From positions 372,001 through 436,000 of the forward strand of contig CBDFIN010000011.1 of the NCBI GenBank assembly GCA_965248135.1: a DNA stretch of 64,000 nt, written 5' to 3'. The position numbers were made by a program, and so were the translations under genes. This document shows, one piece after another, positions 28,017 to 37,103 of the stretch. Under the pieces are notes generated by a model. It ran no database searches and had not been told where the DNA came from. It saw only the letters and a program-made list of their open reading frames with translations. The number at the start of each line of letters is the position of its first letter. Position 1 is the first letter of the stretch. This DNA comes from SZUA-100 sp965248135 (GTDB lineage: Bacteria; Pseudomonadota; Alphaproteobacteria; Rhizobiales; Rhizobiaceae).

Positions 28017-28623
28017 ATGACCGAGATTCGATCCATTTGTGTTTATTGCGGTTCTTCCGATGGCCGCAATGGTGCCCATCTCAGGGCAGCTGAAACGCTC
28101 GGTCGCGCCTTGGGCGAAGCCGGCATCCGTTTGGTCTATGGTGGTGGAAGCCTCGGGGTGATGGGCGCAATTGCCCGGGCAACGCTTGAACATGGCGGAC
28201 AAGTAACTGGTATCATTCCGGAATTTCTAATCAAAAAAAGAAGTCCACAATGCCGGGCACCCAAAGGGTAGCGACGTTATTTTGACTGAAAATATGCACG
28301 AACGCAAGCATTTGATGTTTGACCAATCAGATGCATTTGTGGCGCTTCCCGGTGGCATTGGCACGCTGGAAGAACTGGTTGAGGTGCTGACCTGGAGCCA
28401 GCTTGGCCGTCACAACAAACCAATTGTCATTGCCAATATCGATAATTTTTGGTCACCGTTGCTGCGATTGTTTGATCACATGGGCGAGGAAGGTTTTTTT
28501 CACACTAAAGCGCTTGCGCCACCGCTGGTGCTTGAAAGCGGAAAAGAAATTATTCCTGCAATCCTCGCCGAGGCGAGGCGAATCAAGTCCACAGCGGATC
28601 AAAATATCATTCGCCGGATGTGA
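28017..28623 (+). pseudogene. LOG-family protein (cytokinin riboside 5'-monophosphate phosphoribohydrolase type), frameshifted
   Basis: Two adjacent open frames together make one LOG-family protein of normal length (about 201 residues). The first part (28017-28271) has ICVYCGSSDGRNG and YGGGSLGVMGAIARA; the second, in the +1 frame (to 28623), has MHERKHLMF and the signature LPGGIGTLEELVE. The break maps to a run of seven A at 28233-28239: with six A the frame reads straight on as EFLIKKEVHNAGHPKGSD. Nothing else is damaged. This may be a recent inactivation, a sequencing or assembly error in a homopolymer, or a tolerated slippage site. GTG 28014 is an alternative start. Confidence 0.85.
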
Positions 28624-28693
28624 ATTTGTCGCCGTTTTGACATTGTCGAATTCGCCGATGATTACAAACCATTGAAGCGGGTGGAACTATCGC

Positions 28694-30289
28694 TCACACC
28701 CGGGCGTCGCTTTTTAGCAATTTGAAAGTGATGGAATCTATCAATGCCTGAAACGAGGCGTCAATGATGTTGTCGGAAACTCCAACGGTCCACCAGCGCT
28801 TGCCACTTTGATCGGTGGATTCAATCAACACGCGGGTGATCGCCTCAGTGCCGCCATTGAGAATGCGCACCTTATAGTCGGCCAGCTCGAGATCCTTGAT
28901 ATAGGACTGGTACTTTCCCAAATCCTTTCTCAGCGCCTGGTCGAGGGCGTTCACCGGCCCGTGCCCTTCGGAGACCGAGAGGAATTGCTCACCGGCCACA
29001 TCGAGCTTCACCACGGCCTCCGACACGGTCACCAAATCACCCAATGCATTGAAGCGCCGTTCGACCCCGACCCGAAAACTCTCCACCTCGAAGAACACCG
29101 GTACGCCACCAAGCGTGCGCCTTGCCAGCAATTCAAAACTCGCATCCGCCGCCTCATAGGCATAGCCTTCAGCTTCCCGTTGCTTGACCAGCGAGATCAA
29201 CGTATCGAGACGCGGATCGGACTTTTGAACCTCGATACCGCGTTTGGCCAGTTCGGCAAGAAAGTTTGATTTACCTGCCTGGTCAGAAACCATCACATGG
29301 CGCGCATTGCCGATGCTTGCCGGCGGCACGTGCTCATAGGTTTCGGGTTCTTTCATCAGCGCCGAGGCATGAATGCCCGCCTTGGTGGCAAAGGCTGAGG
29401 CGCCCACATAGGGCGCCTGATCATGGGGCGACCGGTTAAGCAGTTCATCGAAGGCGCGCGAAAGGCGGGTTATCTGTTTTAGTTTTTCCAGACCAATCGA
29501 GGTCACAAACCGGTCGGCAAATTCCGGTTTTAATAAAAGGGTGGGAATAATGGAGATGAGATTGGCATTACCGCAACGCTCGCCGATACCGTTGATGGTG
29601 CCCTGCACCTGGCGGACACCGGCCTTAACCGCCACCAGCGAATTGGCCACCGCCTGTTCAGTATCGTTGTGGGCATGAATGCCCAAGTGGCTGCCCGGCA
29701 CATGCTCTTGCACGGCATGAACAATCGCCTCGACCTCGTCGGGCTGGGTGCCGCCATTGGTATCACACAAGATGACCCAGCGGCTGCCGGCCTGATAGGC
29801 CGTCTTGGCACAATCCAAAGCGTATTGCGCATTGGCCTTGTAACCATCGAAAAAATGCTCGCAGTCGACCATCGCCTCCTTGCCACCGGCAATCGCGGCG
29901 CGCACCGACGCATCGATTGATTCGATATTTTCTTCATTAGTGCAGCCCAACGCCACCCGCACATGATAGTCCCAGGCTTTCGCCACATAGCAGATGGCAC
30001 TCGCGGCAGAGCCAATCAGTGCGGCAAGACCCGGATCATTGGAGGTTGACACCCCTGCCCTTTTGGTCATGCCAAAGGCGGTAAAGGTGGCGTTGTTCGT
30101 TCGGTTTTCATTAAAAAATGCGGTGTCGGTCGGGTTGGCGCCGGGATAGCCGCCCTCGACATAGTCGAGGCCAAACTCGTCGAGCATCTTGGCAATGGCG
30201 ATCTTGTCCTCGACGGAAAAATCTATGCCCGGCGTCTGGGCACCGTCTCTAAGGGTGGTATCGAATAGGTAGATATGTTCTTTGGTCAT
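28694..30289 (-). CDS. cimA: (R)-citramalate synthase
   Basis: Condenses pyruvate and acetyl-CoA to citramalate, the threonine-independent route to isoleucine. The 531-residue product begins HIYLFDTTLRDGAQTPGIDF, the HMGL-like active-site motif; GIHAHNDTEQAVANSL carries the metal-binding His residues. The C-terminal LeuA allosteric domain is present (from about VSEAVVKLDV to the end). It resembles the Rhizobiales CimA/2-isopropylmalate synthase-like group found beside cysS, as here. The start MTKEHIYLF is chosen; a longer frame reaches 30373. Confidence 0.92.
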   Translation of the reverse strand: MTKEHIYLFDTTLRDGAQTPGIDFSVEDKIAIAKMLDEFGLDYVEGGYPGANPTDTAFFNENRTNNATFTAFGMTKRAGVSTSNDPGLAALIGSAASAICYVAKAWDYHVRVALGCTNEENIESIDASVRAAIAGGKEAMVDCEHFFDGYKANAQYALDCAKTAYQAGSRWVILCDTNGGTQPDEVEAIVHAVQEHVPGSHLGIHAHNDTEQAVANSLVAVKAGVRQVQGTINGIGERCGNANLISIIPTLLLKPEFADRFVTSIGLEKLKQITRLSRAFDELLNRSPHDQAPYVGASAFATKAGIHASALMKEPETYEHVPPASIGNARHVMVSDQAGKSNFLAELAKRGIEVQKSDPRLDTLISLVKQREAEGYAYEAADASFELLARRTLGGVPVFFEVESFRVGVERRFNALGDLVTVSEAVVKLDVAGEQFLSVSEGHGPVNALDQALRKDLGKYQSYIKDLELADYKVRILNGGTEAITRVLIESTDQSGKRWWTVGVSDNIIDASFQALIDSITFKLLKSDARV

Positions 30290-30369
30290 TGGCTTTTCTT
30301 GAATTTGGGTTCCGGATTGAATGTAACCATCTCCACATCGTTTCCTTGAAGGTCGCGCACAAACGTGGC

Positions 30370-30489
30370 TCAATATGCGGAATGGCAGTCTGGGCGAATA
30401 CCCGGCGGACCGTTGCAGGTGCCGCCGGTGGTAATCGAGCCGCAGTTCAATGCACCGGCGAACCGGAGTGGCAGGGTCAAGCCGGTCAT
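30370..30489 (-). CDS. Putative 39-residue cysteine-containing ORF coupled to cysS
   Basis: An ATG overlapping the cysS stop codon (ATGA) opens a 39-codon frame ending at 30370, between cysS and cimA. The product (MTGLTLPLRFAGALNCGSIT at its start) has cysteines at 16, 25 and 34, exactly nine residues apart, and ends IRPDCHSAY. It is too short for standard gene callers. The start overlap with an aminoacyl-tRNA synthetase gene for cysteine and the even cysteine spacing suggest it may be translated, perhaps as a small protein or leader-type peptide. I do not recognise a family, and the coding evidence is thin. Confidence 0.35.
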   Translation of the reverse strand: MTGLTLPLRFAGALNCGSITTGGTCNGPPGIRPDCHSAY

Positions 30490-31958
30490 TTTGCTTCCCA
30501 TTCGGTGATACGTTCGCCGGTTTCGGGATGTTTAGAATCCTTCAGCCGGATGCCCTTTTCCAGCAACTCATCTCGTATGCGGTCGGCCTCGGCCCAGTTT
30601 TTGTCGGCGATAAAGCCTAGGCGGGTGGTGATTGCTGCCTCCACTTGGGCAGCCAATTGCGTGTCCATCGCTCTTTCAACCGGCAATACGCCAAGAAAGG
30701 AAGCGCTCGCGGCAAAATCACGCGCTGTCTGTTCACATTGCTGCGCCGACTGCGCCAGCGCATGCAGGTTTTGCACCGCAGCAACCGTGTTCAGATCATC
30801 CAGCAGTGGTTCAACGATGGAGTTGTGGACATTGCCACCTTCTGCCTGACCACCTGGCCATTTGGCGATAATGTTTTCCGCCTCTTCGAGCCGTTTGACG
30901 CTAAAATCTATCGGTTCACGATAGTGGGTCATCAGCATGGCAAGACGCAGCACCTCGCCGGGCCATTTACGATTGCCAAAATTCTCGGTCGAAAGCAGTT
31001 CGTGTACCGAATAAAAATTGCCGAGACTTTTCGACATCTTCTCGCCTTCGACCTGCAGGAAGCCATTGTGCATCCAAAAATTGGCCATCGCCGGTGTATC
31101 AAAGCAGCAGCGTGACTGGGCAATTTCATTCTCGTGGTGGGGAAAGACCAGATCCAGCCCGCCACCGTGTATATCAAAACGGTGCGGCTGTGCCTGGGCT
31201 TCAACGGTCAGCCTATCCTTGATCTTAGACCACAAATAGCGGTCGCTCATGGCCGAGCATTCAAGATGCCAGCCCGGTCGGCCATGCACTTTCATTCGAC
31301 CGCCATCCGCCGCAAATTCCGCGTCCCAGCCAGGTTCACTGGCGGAAGATTCCTTCCACAGCACAAAATCTCCCGGATGGCGCTTGTGAGTTTCAACTGC
31401 TACGCGGGCGCCGGCGGCCTGGTCTTCAAGTTTGCGATTGGAAAGAGCGCCATAATCGGCCATTGAGGTTACCGAAAATAGCACTTCCACTCCCTGCTGA
31501 CCGGTCGCCATATAAGCGTTGCCCTTGTCCAGCAAGGTCTGGATAATTGCGATCATTTCAGCAATATTCTCGGTCGCCCGTGGCTGATGGGTCGGTTCAA
31601 GGCAACCGAGCGCCATCATATCGTCCCGGTACTGATTGGCGGTCTTTTGCGTCACCTGGCGAATTGCCTCATTCAACGTTAAGTCGGGAAAATCGCGCGC
31701 CGCCCGGACGTTGATCTTGTCGTCGACATCGGTGATATTGCGTACATAGGTGACGCAATTTTTGCCATAAAGGTGCCGCAGCAACCGAAAGAGCACATCA
31801 AACACAATCGCCGGGCGGGCATTGCCGATATGGGCATAGTCATAGACCGTCGGGCCACAGACATAGAGCCGCACATTTTGCCTGTCGATGGGCGCAAACG
31901 CCTCTTTCTTTCGCGTCAATGTGTTGTGGAGCGTTAATTGTGGCAGTTGATCGCCCAT
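30486..31958 (-). CDS. cysS: Cysteinyl-tRNA synthetase
   Basis: Class I aminoacyl-tRNA synthetase charging tRNA-Cys. The 490-residue product has the HIGH-type motif YAHIGNARPAI, the zinc ligands in YVCGPTVYD and HLECSAMS, GGGLDLVFPHHENE, and the KMSKS motif EKMSKSLGNF. MGDQLPQLTL is taken as start (GGGAA 7 bases upstream); the frame is open 23 codons before it. The downstream cimA gene is on the same strand, the normal Rhizobiales order. Confidence 0.97.
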   Translation of the reverse strand: MGDQLPQLTLHNTLTRKKEAFAPIDRQNVRLYVCGPTVYDYAHIGNARPAIVFDVLFRLLRHLYGKNCVTYVRNITDVDDKINVRAARDFPDLTLNEAIRQVTQKTANQYRDDMMALGCLEPTHQPRATENIAEMIAIIQTLLDKGNAYMATGQQGVEVLFSVTSMADYGALSNRKLEDQAAGARVAVETHKRHPGDFVLWKESSASEPGWDAEFAADGGRMKVHGRPGWHLECSAMSDRYLWSKIKDRLTVEAQAQPHRFDIHGGGLDLVFPHHENEIAQSRCCFDTPAMANFWMHNGFLQVEGEKMSKSLGNFYSVHELLSTENFGNRKWPGEVLRLAMLMTHYREPIDFSVKRLEEAENIIAKWPGGQAEGGNVHNSIVEPLLDDLNTVAAVQNLHALAQSAQQCEQTARDFAASASFLGVLPVERAMDTQLAAQVEAAITTRLGFIADKNWAEADRIRDELLEKGIRLKDSKHPETGERITEWEAK

Positions 31959-32027
31959 TTTCCTGTTCCCATCAAATTCCAAATGGCTAACGCCAATGAA
32001 AACAAATCCCCTAGCCGGGACGTTCAA

Positions 32028-32638
32028 TTGATAAGAAATAAGGCGTGAACGACCGGACCAGCTTAATGCTAGCTAATAATAATCCGGTAAATACAAACAG
32101 CGTCTAAACGTTTGACGTTTGTGCGATGATCGGTCACTTCGTTCATGTGCCGGTTATCAGCAAATTGCCTTCAAAGGTCAAGGGTGTTTTTACCCCTGGC
32201 AAAAAATTGCCGTGTGCCATAATGCACATCGCGTTTTCTACTTAACGCTTAGGTTGTATTTGTTACCTCGGACCGGCATATGCCCCACATGCCGGTCAGA
32301 CAGAGACCATCCGGCCATTTTGGTGACCGGATGGTTTTCTTTGGCACTGCCCGATATTTTTTACTCAACACGATTTTCTCCATAACATGATTACTTTAAA
32401 GTGATCGTGGCTCATCAGGAGCGGACAGCGACCGGCGCCTTTGCGCCGCCCCTGCGGATGTCCGGGCAGAGCCCGCCGTGAGCGAAAAGAGTACTGATCG
32501 AATCATTTTGAAGGTGTCCAGCTAGTGGTGCAAACCATGCCCATCGATGTCCGGTAGCGCCACTTTTTGCCGCATATCTTTGCATGGTGTTAACCGCTAT
32601 CGTGTATCGTTAAACCGTTCTGCAGGAGTTAGTTTGTT
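32028..32638. other. Intergenic region of 0.6 kb with several hairpins
   Basis: No protein-like frame is visible in these 611 bases. The stretch holds: a nine-base-pair hairpin GACCGGCAT/ATGCCGGTC near 32272-32300; directly after it a terminator-like hairpin (separate entry); GGCGC/GCGCC and CGGG/CCCG hairpins between about 32430 and 32480; and an AT-rich stretch near 32590-32630 that should contain the promoter of the 54-residue ORF. The two strong hairpins on the plus strand could mark the 3' end of a small RNA starting somewhere after 32100. Confidence 0.45.
32306..32340 (+). terminator. Rho-independent terminator-like hairpin
   Basis: Perfect stem ACCATCCGG (32306-32314) and CCGGATGGT (32327-32335) with a 12-base loop, running into TTTTCTTT on the plus strand. 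A second, separate 9-bp hairpin lies just upstream. No annotated plus-strand gene ends before it, since cysS runs the other way, so it may end an unannotated small RNA. Confidence 0.6.
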
Positions 32639-32803
32639 ATGAACAGGAAAAGTGTACAGTTCCAATCCGCCGAAGAACGCAAGCGTGAAGTGGAGTTCTG
32701 CAAACATTATGGCGCCATCGGCATTCCAGCGGTGGTTGCGGCAACTGCGCTTAAAGAAAAAAGGCGCGAGCAGCAATCAGACGAGGAATCGCCACAAAAG
32801 TGA
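32639..32803 (+). CDS. Conserved-looking small protein of 54 residues
   Basis: Begins MNRKSVQFQSAEERKREVEF, continues through CKHYGAIGIPAVVAATALKE and ends in a charged tail. AGGAG lies ten bases before the ATG. The composition (an amphipathic charged N-terminus, then GAIGIPAVVAA and a basic end) is protein-like, and the frame uses codons as its neighbours do. It converges on the LysE gene and overlaps its 3' end by 27 bases. The function is unknown. Confidence 0.6.
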   Translation: MNRKSVQFQSAEERKREVEFCKHYGAIGIPAVVAATALKEKRREQQSDEESPQK

Positions 32804-33400
32804 CAGGCCCAATAAGGCCATCACCAGCGCGATAATGGTATCGAGTATTCGCCAGGCAACCGGCCGGGCAAACCATGGTGCTAGCCAGCGTGCGCCGTAG
32901 CCTAGTCCAAAAAACCAGACAAATGAAGCAACCATAGCGCCGGCGCCAAACGCCATGCGCCCGTTGCCGTTATATTGCGCCGACAAAGACCCTACCAGTA
33001 CCACAGTATCAAGATAAACATGGGGATTGAGAAAAGTGAAAGCCAGCACCGTCGCCACAGCCGGCATGAGAGCCGATGTCCGGTTGCTGGCGGCCTTCAT
33101 TCCTTCAGGGTTCATTGCCCGGCGGGCAGCAACAATTGCATAGGCGAAAAGAAAGCAACTTCCCGCCAACGTCACCAGACCAAGCAGATTTTCATTGCGG
33201 GCAACCAAAGTTCCAAGTCCGGCCACACCAACCGCAATCAGGAAGGCATCTGAAAGAGCGCATATCAGGCAAAGCACGAAGACATGCGAACGCAGCAACC
33301 CCTGTCGCAGAATGAAAGCGTTCTGCGCACCGATGGCGATGATCAGGCCGGCACCGAGAAAAAAACCTTCAAGTGTGGCCGATATCAAAGAATGCTGCAT
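32777..33400 (-). CDS. LysE/ArgO-family amino-acid exporter
   Basis: Inner-membrane exporter of 207 residues with about six hydrophobic helices. The N-terminal GAGLIIAIGAQNAFILRQGL is the LysE family signature, and LNPHVYLDTVVL with its NPxxxxD pattern is also conserved. Such proteins export basic amino acids (Lys or Arg). It closely resembles the ArgO/LysE group rather than RhtB. No LysG/ArgP-type regulator gene is adjacent. Confidence 0.9.
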   Translation of the reverse strand: MQHSLISATLEGFFLGAGLIIAIGAQNAFILRQGLLRSHVFVLCLICALSDAFLIAVGVAGLGTLVARNENLLGLVTLAGSCFLFAYAIVAARRAMNPEGMKAASNRTSALMPAVATVLAFTFLNPHVYLDTVVLVGSLSAQYNGNGRMAFGAGAMVASFVWFFGLGYGARWLAPWFARPVAWRILDTIIALVMALLGLSLLWRFLV

Positions 33401-33412
33401 CTTTTGTACGCA

Positions 33413-34168
33413 TCAAAACATTGAAAACTGATCGTTGTCAGGCTTGTCGTTGTCAAATTCATCGTCGGCGTTTTCTTCCGCTTCAATATCGGTCACCGGC
33501 AGTTGAATATCCGCCCCCGCATTAGCCACCTTGTTGACCTTGGTGCTAACCGGTATCGCTTCCAGCAGTTGATCATTGGCCGGCGTTAACAGATCGGCCA
33601 TGTCTTTCGGTTCGCTGTTTTTGCAATCGAGCCAGCGGTCAAAATCATCGGGTGATATTATTACCGGCATGCGATGGTGGACCTTGGCGATTGTGTTGTT
33701 TGCTTCGATGGTCAAAATGCACCCGGTATCAATTTCACTACCATCGGGCCCTGACCAGGTTTCCATCAGGCCGGCAAAAGTTAGCAATCCACTGTCGCGC
33801 GGTCTGATCCAGAAGGGCTGGGAGGATTTATCTGTTCTGCGCCATTCGTAGAACCCGCTTGCCGGAATCAGTGTCCTTCGATGTCGCATGGCGTTTCGAA
33901 ACGATGGTTTTTGCACCGCGGTTTCCGCGCGCGCATTGATCAACAGGCTAAAGTCACCGGGATCTTTTACCCAAGATGGTACCAGACCCCAGCGGACCAG
34001 CAGATTGATCCTGCCTCTGGCTCCATCTTGCACCATCATAATCGGCTGGGTAGGTGCGATATTATAGCGCGGTGGTGGCACCGCCTCACCGGTCAAAACC
34101 GGCAGGATCAAGTTATACCATTCGACCATTTCCTGCCAGGAATGGGTCAGCGCAAACCTGCCGCACAT
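33413..34168 (-). CDS. SRAP (HMCES/YedK) abasic-site processing protein
   Basis: SOS response-associated peptidase family. It forms a covalent crosslink with abasic sites in single-stranded DNA through Cys2 after removal of Met1. The 251-residue product begins MCGRF and has the other active-site residues: Asn in LINARAET, Glu in SGFYEWRR and His in VHHRMPVI. The C-terminal 45 residues are an acidic, probably disordered tail (ends in DNDQFSMF). It ends 12 bases before the LysE start on the same strand. Confidence 0.94.
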   Translation of the reverse strand: MCGRFALTHSWQEMVEWYNLILPVLTGEAVPPPRYNIAPTQPIMMVQDGARGRINLLVRWGLVPSWVKDPGDFSLLINARAETAVQKPSFRNAMRHRRTLIPASGFYEWRRTDKSSQPFWIRPRDSGLLTFAGLMETWSGPDGSEIDTGCILTIEANNTIAKVHHRMPVIISPDDFDRWLDCKNSEPKDMADLLTPANDQLLEAIPVSTKVNKVANAGADIQLPVTDIEAEENADDEFDNDKPDNDQFSMF

Positions 34169-34183
34169 GGTGGTTCTCCCGCC

Positions 34184-35140
34184 TCAATTACAAAGACTGT
34201 CTTTCGCCGCCAAATATTCCCGCCGCAGGCGCGCGACCAAGTCGGCCGCACCCACCACTTCTCTAACCGCACCAATGCCCTGACCCGAACCCCAAATCTC
34301 CTTCCACGCTTTCGGCTTATCCGCTGCCTGGCCAAAGTTCATCGTTGTCTTGTCGGCTTCTGGCAACGCATCGGGGTCCAAGCCGGCATTAGCGATTGAA
34401 GATTTCAGGTAATTGCCATGAACACCGGTAAAAAGGCTCGAATAAACGATATCCTTTGAGGCGCCCTCGACAATCATCTGCTTATAGGCATCCGCCGCAC
34501 GCGCCTCTTTGGTGGCGATGAAGGGCGAACCGATATAGGCAAGATCAGCACCCATCGCCTGAGCGGCCAGCACCGCTCCGCCATTGGCTATGGCACCGGC
34601 AAGCAACAAGGGGCCGTCGAACCATTCGCGAATTTCCTGGATCAGCGCAAACGGTGATGTGGTGCCCGCATGGCCACCGGCACCGGCAGCAACAGCAATC
34701 AGACCGTCGGCCCCCTTGTTGATTGCCGATTTTGCATGGCGATTGTTGATAATGTCGTGCAGCACGATGCCGCCATAGGAATGGATCGCCTCATTGATCT
34801 TCGGCACCGCCCCAAGCGAGGTGATGACGACCGGCGCTTTGTATTTTACACACAACTCCAGGTCCTGCATTAACCGGTCGTTCGAATTGTGGACAATCTG
34901 GTTAACCGCAAAAGGTGCCGCAGGCCTGTCAGGGTTGTCCCGGTTGTGGGCAGCCAGGGTCTCGGTGATTTCGGCCAGCCATTCATCAAGCTGAGAAATC
35001 GGTCTGGCATTGAGCGCTGGAAACGACCCGACGATGCCCGCCTTGCACTGGGCAATGACCAGCGAGGGATTGGAGATGATAAACAAGGGCGAGCCGATGA
35101 CCGGAACGGAGAGAATTTGCAGAATTTCGGGAAGCGCCAA
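34184..35140 (-). CDS. Nitronate monooxygenase-family flavoprotein
   Basis: FMN-dependent TIM-barrel enzyme of 318 residues. Family features include the N-terminal VPVIGSPLFIISNPSLVIAQ, GADGLIAVAAGAGGHAGTTS with the phosphate-binding glycines, and LLLAGAIANGGAVLAAQAMG. Members oxidise propionate-3-nitronate or act as enoyl reductase-like proteins; the exact substrate is uncertain. It is just upstream of the SRAP gene (15-base gap) on the same strand. Confidence 0.88.
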   Translation of the reverse strand: MALPEILQILSVPVIGSPLFIISNPSLVIAQCKAGIVGSFPALNARPISQLDEWLAEITETLAAHNRDNPDRPAAPFAVNQIVHNSNDRLMQDLELCVKYKAPVVITSLGAVPKINEAIHSYGGIVLHDIINNRHAKSAINKGADGLIAVAAGAGGHAGTTSPFALIQEIREWFDGPLLLAGAIANGGAVLAAQAMGADLAYIGSPFIATKEARAADAYKQMIVEGASKDIVYSSLFTGVHGNYLKSSIANAGLDPDALPEADKTTMNFGQAADKPKAWKEIWGSGQGIGAVREVVGAADLVARLRREYLAAKDSLCN

Positions 35141-35242
35141 AAACCATACTCCAAGTGTGAATTACGTTTACGTCAATGGTAGTAACACACACAGGCGCCC
35201 GTTCAAGATGGTAATTCATACAACATCACTGGCGGGCCAAGT

Positions 35243-36061
35243 TTACCCGTCTCCGGCAAGTTGGGCTGCACGAGCGCGACTTGCTTCCTGTTTCTTCAGG
35301 ATAATCGACGAGGTGATCACACCGGCGGTGACAATGACCACCAGAATGGTACAGACCGCATTTATTTCCGGTGTTACGCCGAGGCGCACTTGGGAAAATA
35401 TTTTCATCGGCAAGGTGGTGGCGCCAGGGCCGGAATTGAACTGGGCTATCACCAGATCGTCCAGGGAAAGGGTAAAAGCCAGCATCCAGCCGGCAGCAAT
35501 GGCAGGCGAAATTACCGGCAGGGTGATCAAGAAAAAGGTGTTGACGGGGGTACAGCCGAGATCCTGTGCGGCCTCTTCCAGACTGGTATCAAAGGTTATC
35601 AGACGTGACTGGACAACCACCGCCACAAAACACATTGAAAAGGTGATATGGGCGATTACCACGGTCCAAAATCCGCGATCCAGGCCGATGGCGACAAACA
35701 GCAATAAAAGCGAAAGACCGGTAATCACTTCCGGCATCACCAGCGGCGCGTAGATCATGCCGGAAAACAACAGCCGGCCGCGAAACCTTGTATGCCGGAC
35801 AAGGGCAATCGCCGCCATGGTGCCAAGCACAGTGGCGATGGTCGCAGAAATAAAGGCAACACGAAAGGTCACCCATGCGGCGTCCATCAGCCCTTGATTG
35901 GAAAAGGCGGCAACATACCATTTACCCGAAAAGCCACCCCACACGGTGACCAGTTTTGAAGCGTTGAACGAATAAATAATCAACAGGATGATCGGGATAT
36001 AGAGAAATGCCAGGCCCACCAGCACCGATATTTTGTTGAATGAAGACCAGCCGCGGTTCAT
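35243..36061 (-). CDS. potI: Putrescine-type ABC transporter permease (PotI/PotC-like)
   Basis: Second permease of a polyamine ABC importer; 272 residues with six hydrophobic segments. The EAA loop that contacts the ATPase is DTSLEEAAQDLGCTPVNTF. The start overlaps the potH stop codon (ATGA), showing coupling. The frame is open 43 codons upstream inside potH, which is a shadow. The order potF-potG-potH-potI matches the E. coli putrescine system. Confidence 0.93.
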   Translation of the reverse strand: MNRGWSSFNKISVLVGLAFLYIPIILLIIYSFNASKLVTVWGGFSGKWYVAAFSNQGLMDAAWVTFRVAFISATIATVLGTMAAIALVRHTRFRGRLLFSGMIYAPLVMPEVITGLSLLLLFVAIGLDRGFWTVVIAHITFSMCFVAVVVQSRLITFDTSLEEAAQDLGCTPVNTFFLITLPVISPAIAAGWMLAFTLSLDDLVIAQFNSGPGATTLPMKIFSQVRLGVTPEINAVCTILVVIVTAGVITSSIILKKQEASRARAAQLAGDG

Positions 36062-36984
36062 TTTGCCGCCTCCTGGCTTTTGGCCTGAAAATGCTGGAAA
36101 TAGACGATCGGCACGACCAGGATCAGCAACAGGATGACCGCCACAGCGGAAGAAACCGGCCAGTCCCGATTGGCAAAGAATTCGGTCCAAAGCAGTTTGC
36201 CGATCATCAGCGTTTCGGCCCCGCCCAACAGATAGGGTATGACAAATTCGCCTACCGCTGGAATAAATACCAAAAAACTGCCGGCGATAATGCCCGGCAG
36301 GGACAGCGGAAAAGTGATGCTCCAGAAAGCCTTGCTTTTGGTGCAGCCGAGATCCTCGGCCGCCTCCAGCAAGGTGTCGTCCATGCGCTCAAGCGAGGCA
36401 TAAAGCGGCAGCACCATGAATGGCAGGTAAGAATAAACGATGCCGATATAGACGGCCACATTGGTGTTGAGGATGGTTAGCGGCGTATCGATGATGCCGG
36501 TCCACAACAGGAACTGATTTGCCAGTCCTTCTTTCTTTAAGATGCCAATCCAGGCATACACACGGATGAGAAAGCTGGTCCAGAACGGCAATATGATTAG
36601 CATCAACAAAAGCGGACGAACCGCCCGGGGTGATCGCGCCATGCCATAGGCCAGCGGATAGCCAATCAGCAGGGTGAGCAGGGTTGAGGAGACAGCAATC
36701 TGCAGGCTGGAAAGATAGGCCCGCCAATAGAGCGAATCTTCGGTCAAAAACAGATAATTGTCGAAGGAAAACCGCTTGATGCCCTGCCATAGAGCAGCCA
36801 CGCCTGCGTCAATATCGAAAGCCGGCAAATAGGGCGGCATGGCCACGGCAATTTCGGAAAACGAAATTTTAAATACGATGATGAAGGGCGCCAGAAAGAA
36901 AATGAGCAGCCACAGATAGGGCAGCCAGATGGTTGTTTTTTTCCATCCAGGTGCGGCGGAACTTTCTGCTGCATCGCTAGACAA
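36058..36984 (-). CDS. potH: Putrescine-type ABC transporter permease (PotH/PotB-like)
   Basis: First permease, 308 residues with six hydrophobic segments and a short cytoplasmic N-terminus (SSAAPGWKKTTIWLPYLWLL). The EAA loop is MDDTLLEAAEDLGCTKSKAF. The 119-base gap to potG has no gene in it. The gene is coupled to potI by a four-base overlap. Confidence 0.93.
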   Translation of the reverse strand: MSSDAAESSAAPGWKKTTIWLPYLWLLIFFLAPFIIVFKISFSEIAVAMPPYLPAFDIDAGVAALWQGIKRFSFDNYLFLTEDSLYWRAYLSSLQIAVSSTLLTLLIGYPLAYGMARSPRAVRPLLLMLIILPFWTSFLIRVYAWIGILKKEGLANQFLLWTGIIDTPLTILNTNVAVYIGIVYSYLPFMVLPLYASLERMDDTLLEAAEDLGCTKSKAFWSITFPLSLPGIIAGSFLVFIPAVGEFVIPYLLGGAETLMIGKLLWTEFFANRDWPVSSAVAVILLLILVVPIVYFQHFQAKSQEAAK

Positions 36985-37103
36985 TCTTATCCACCCTCAT
37001 GACCACCACACCATTATTTTCCGAGCCAAAATTGCTTGATCGCAGACACCTGACCGTCTTTGCCCAAACGGCGTGCTGACCCCCGATTTCACGTCAAACC
37101 GCA

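Noticed and set aside
30289..30849. Plus-strand frame of 186 codons between cimA and cysS
   Set aside because: Mostly antisense to cysS with shadow composition; the real genes are on the minus strand.
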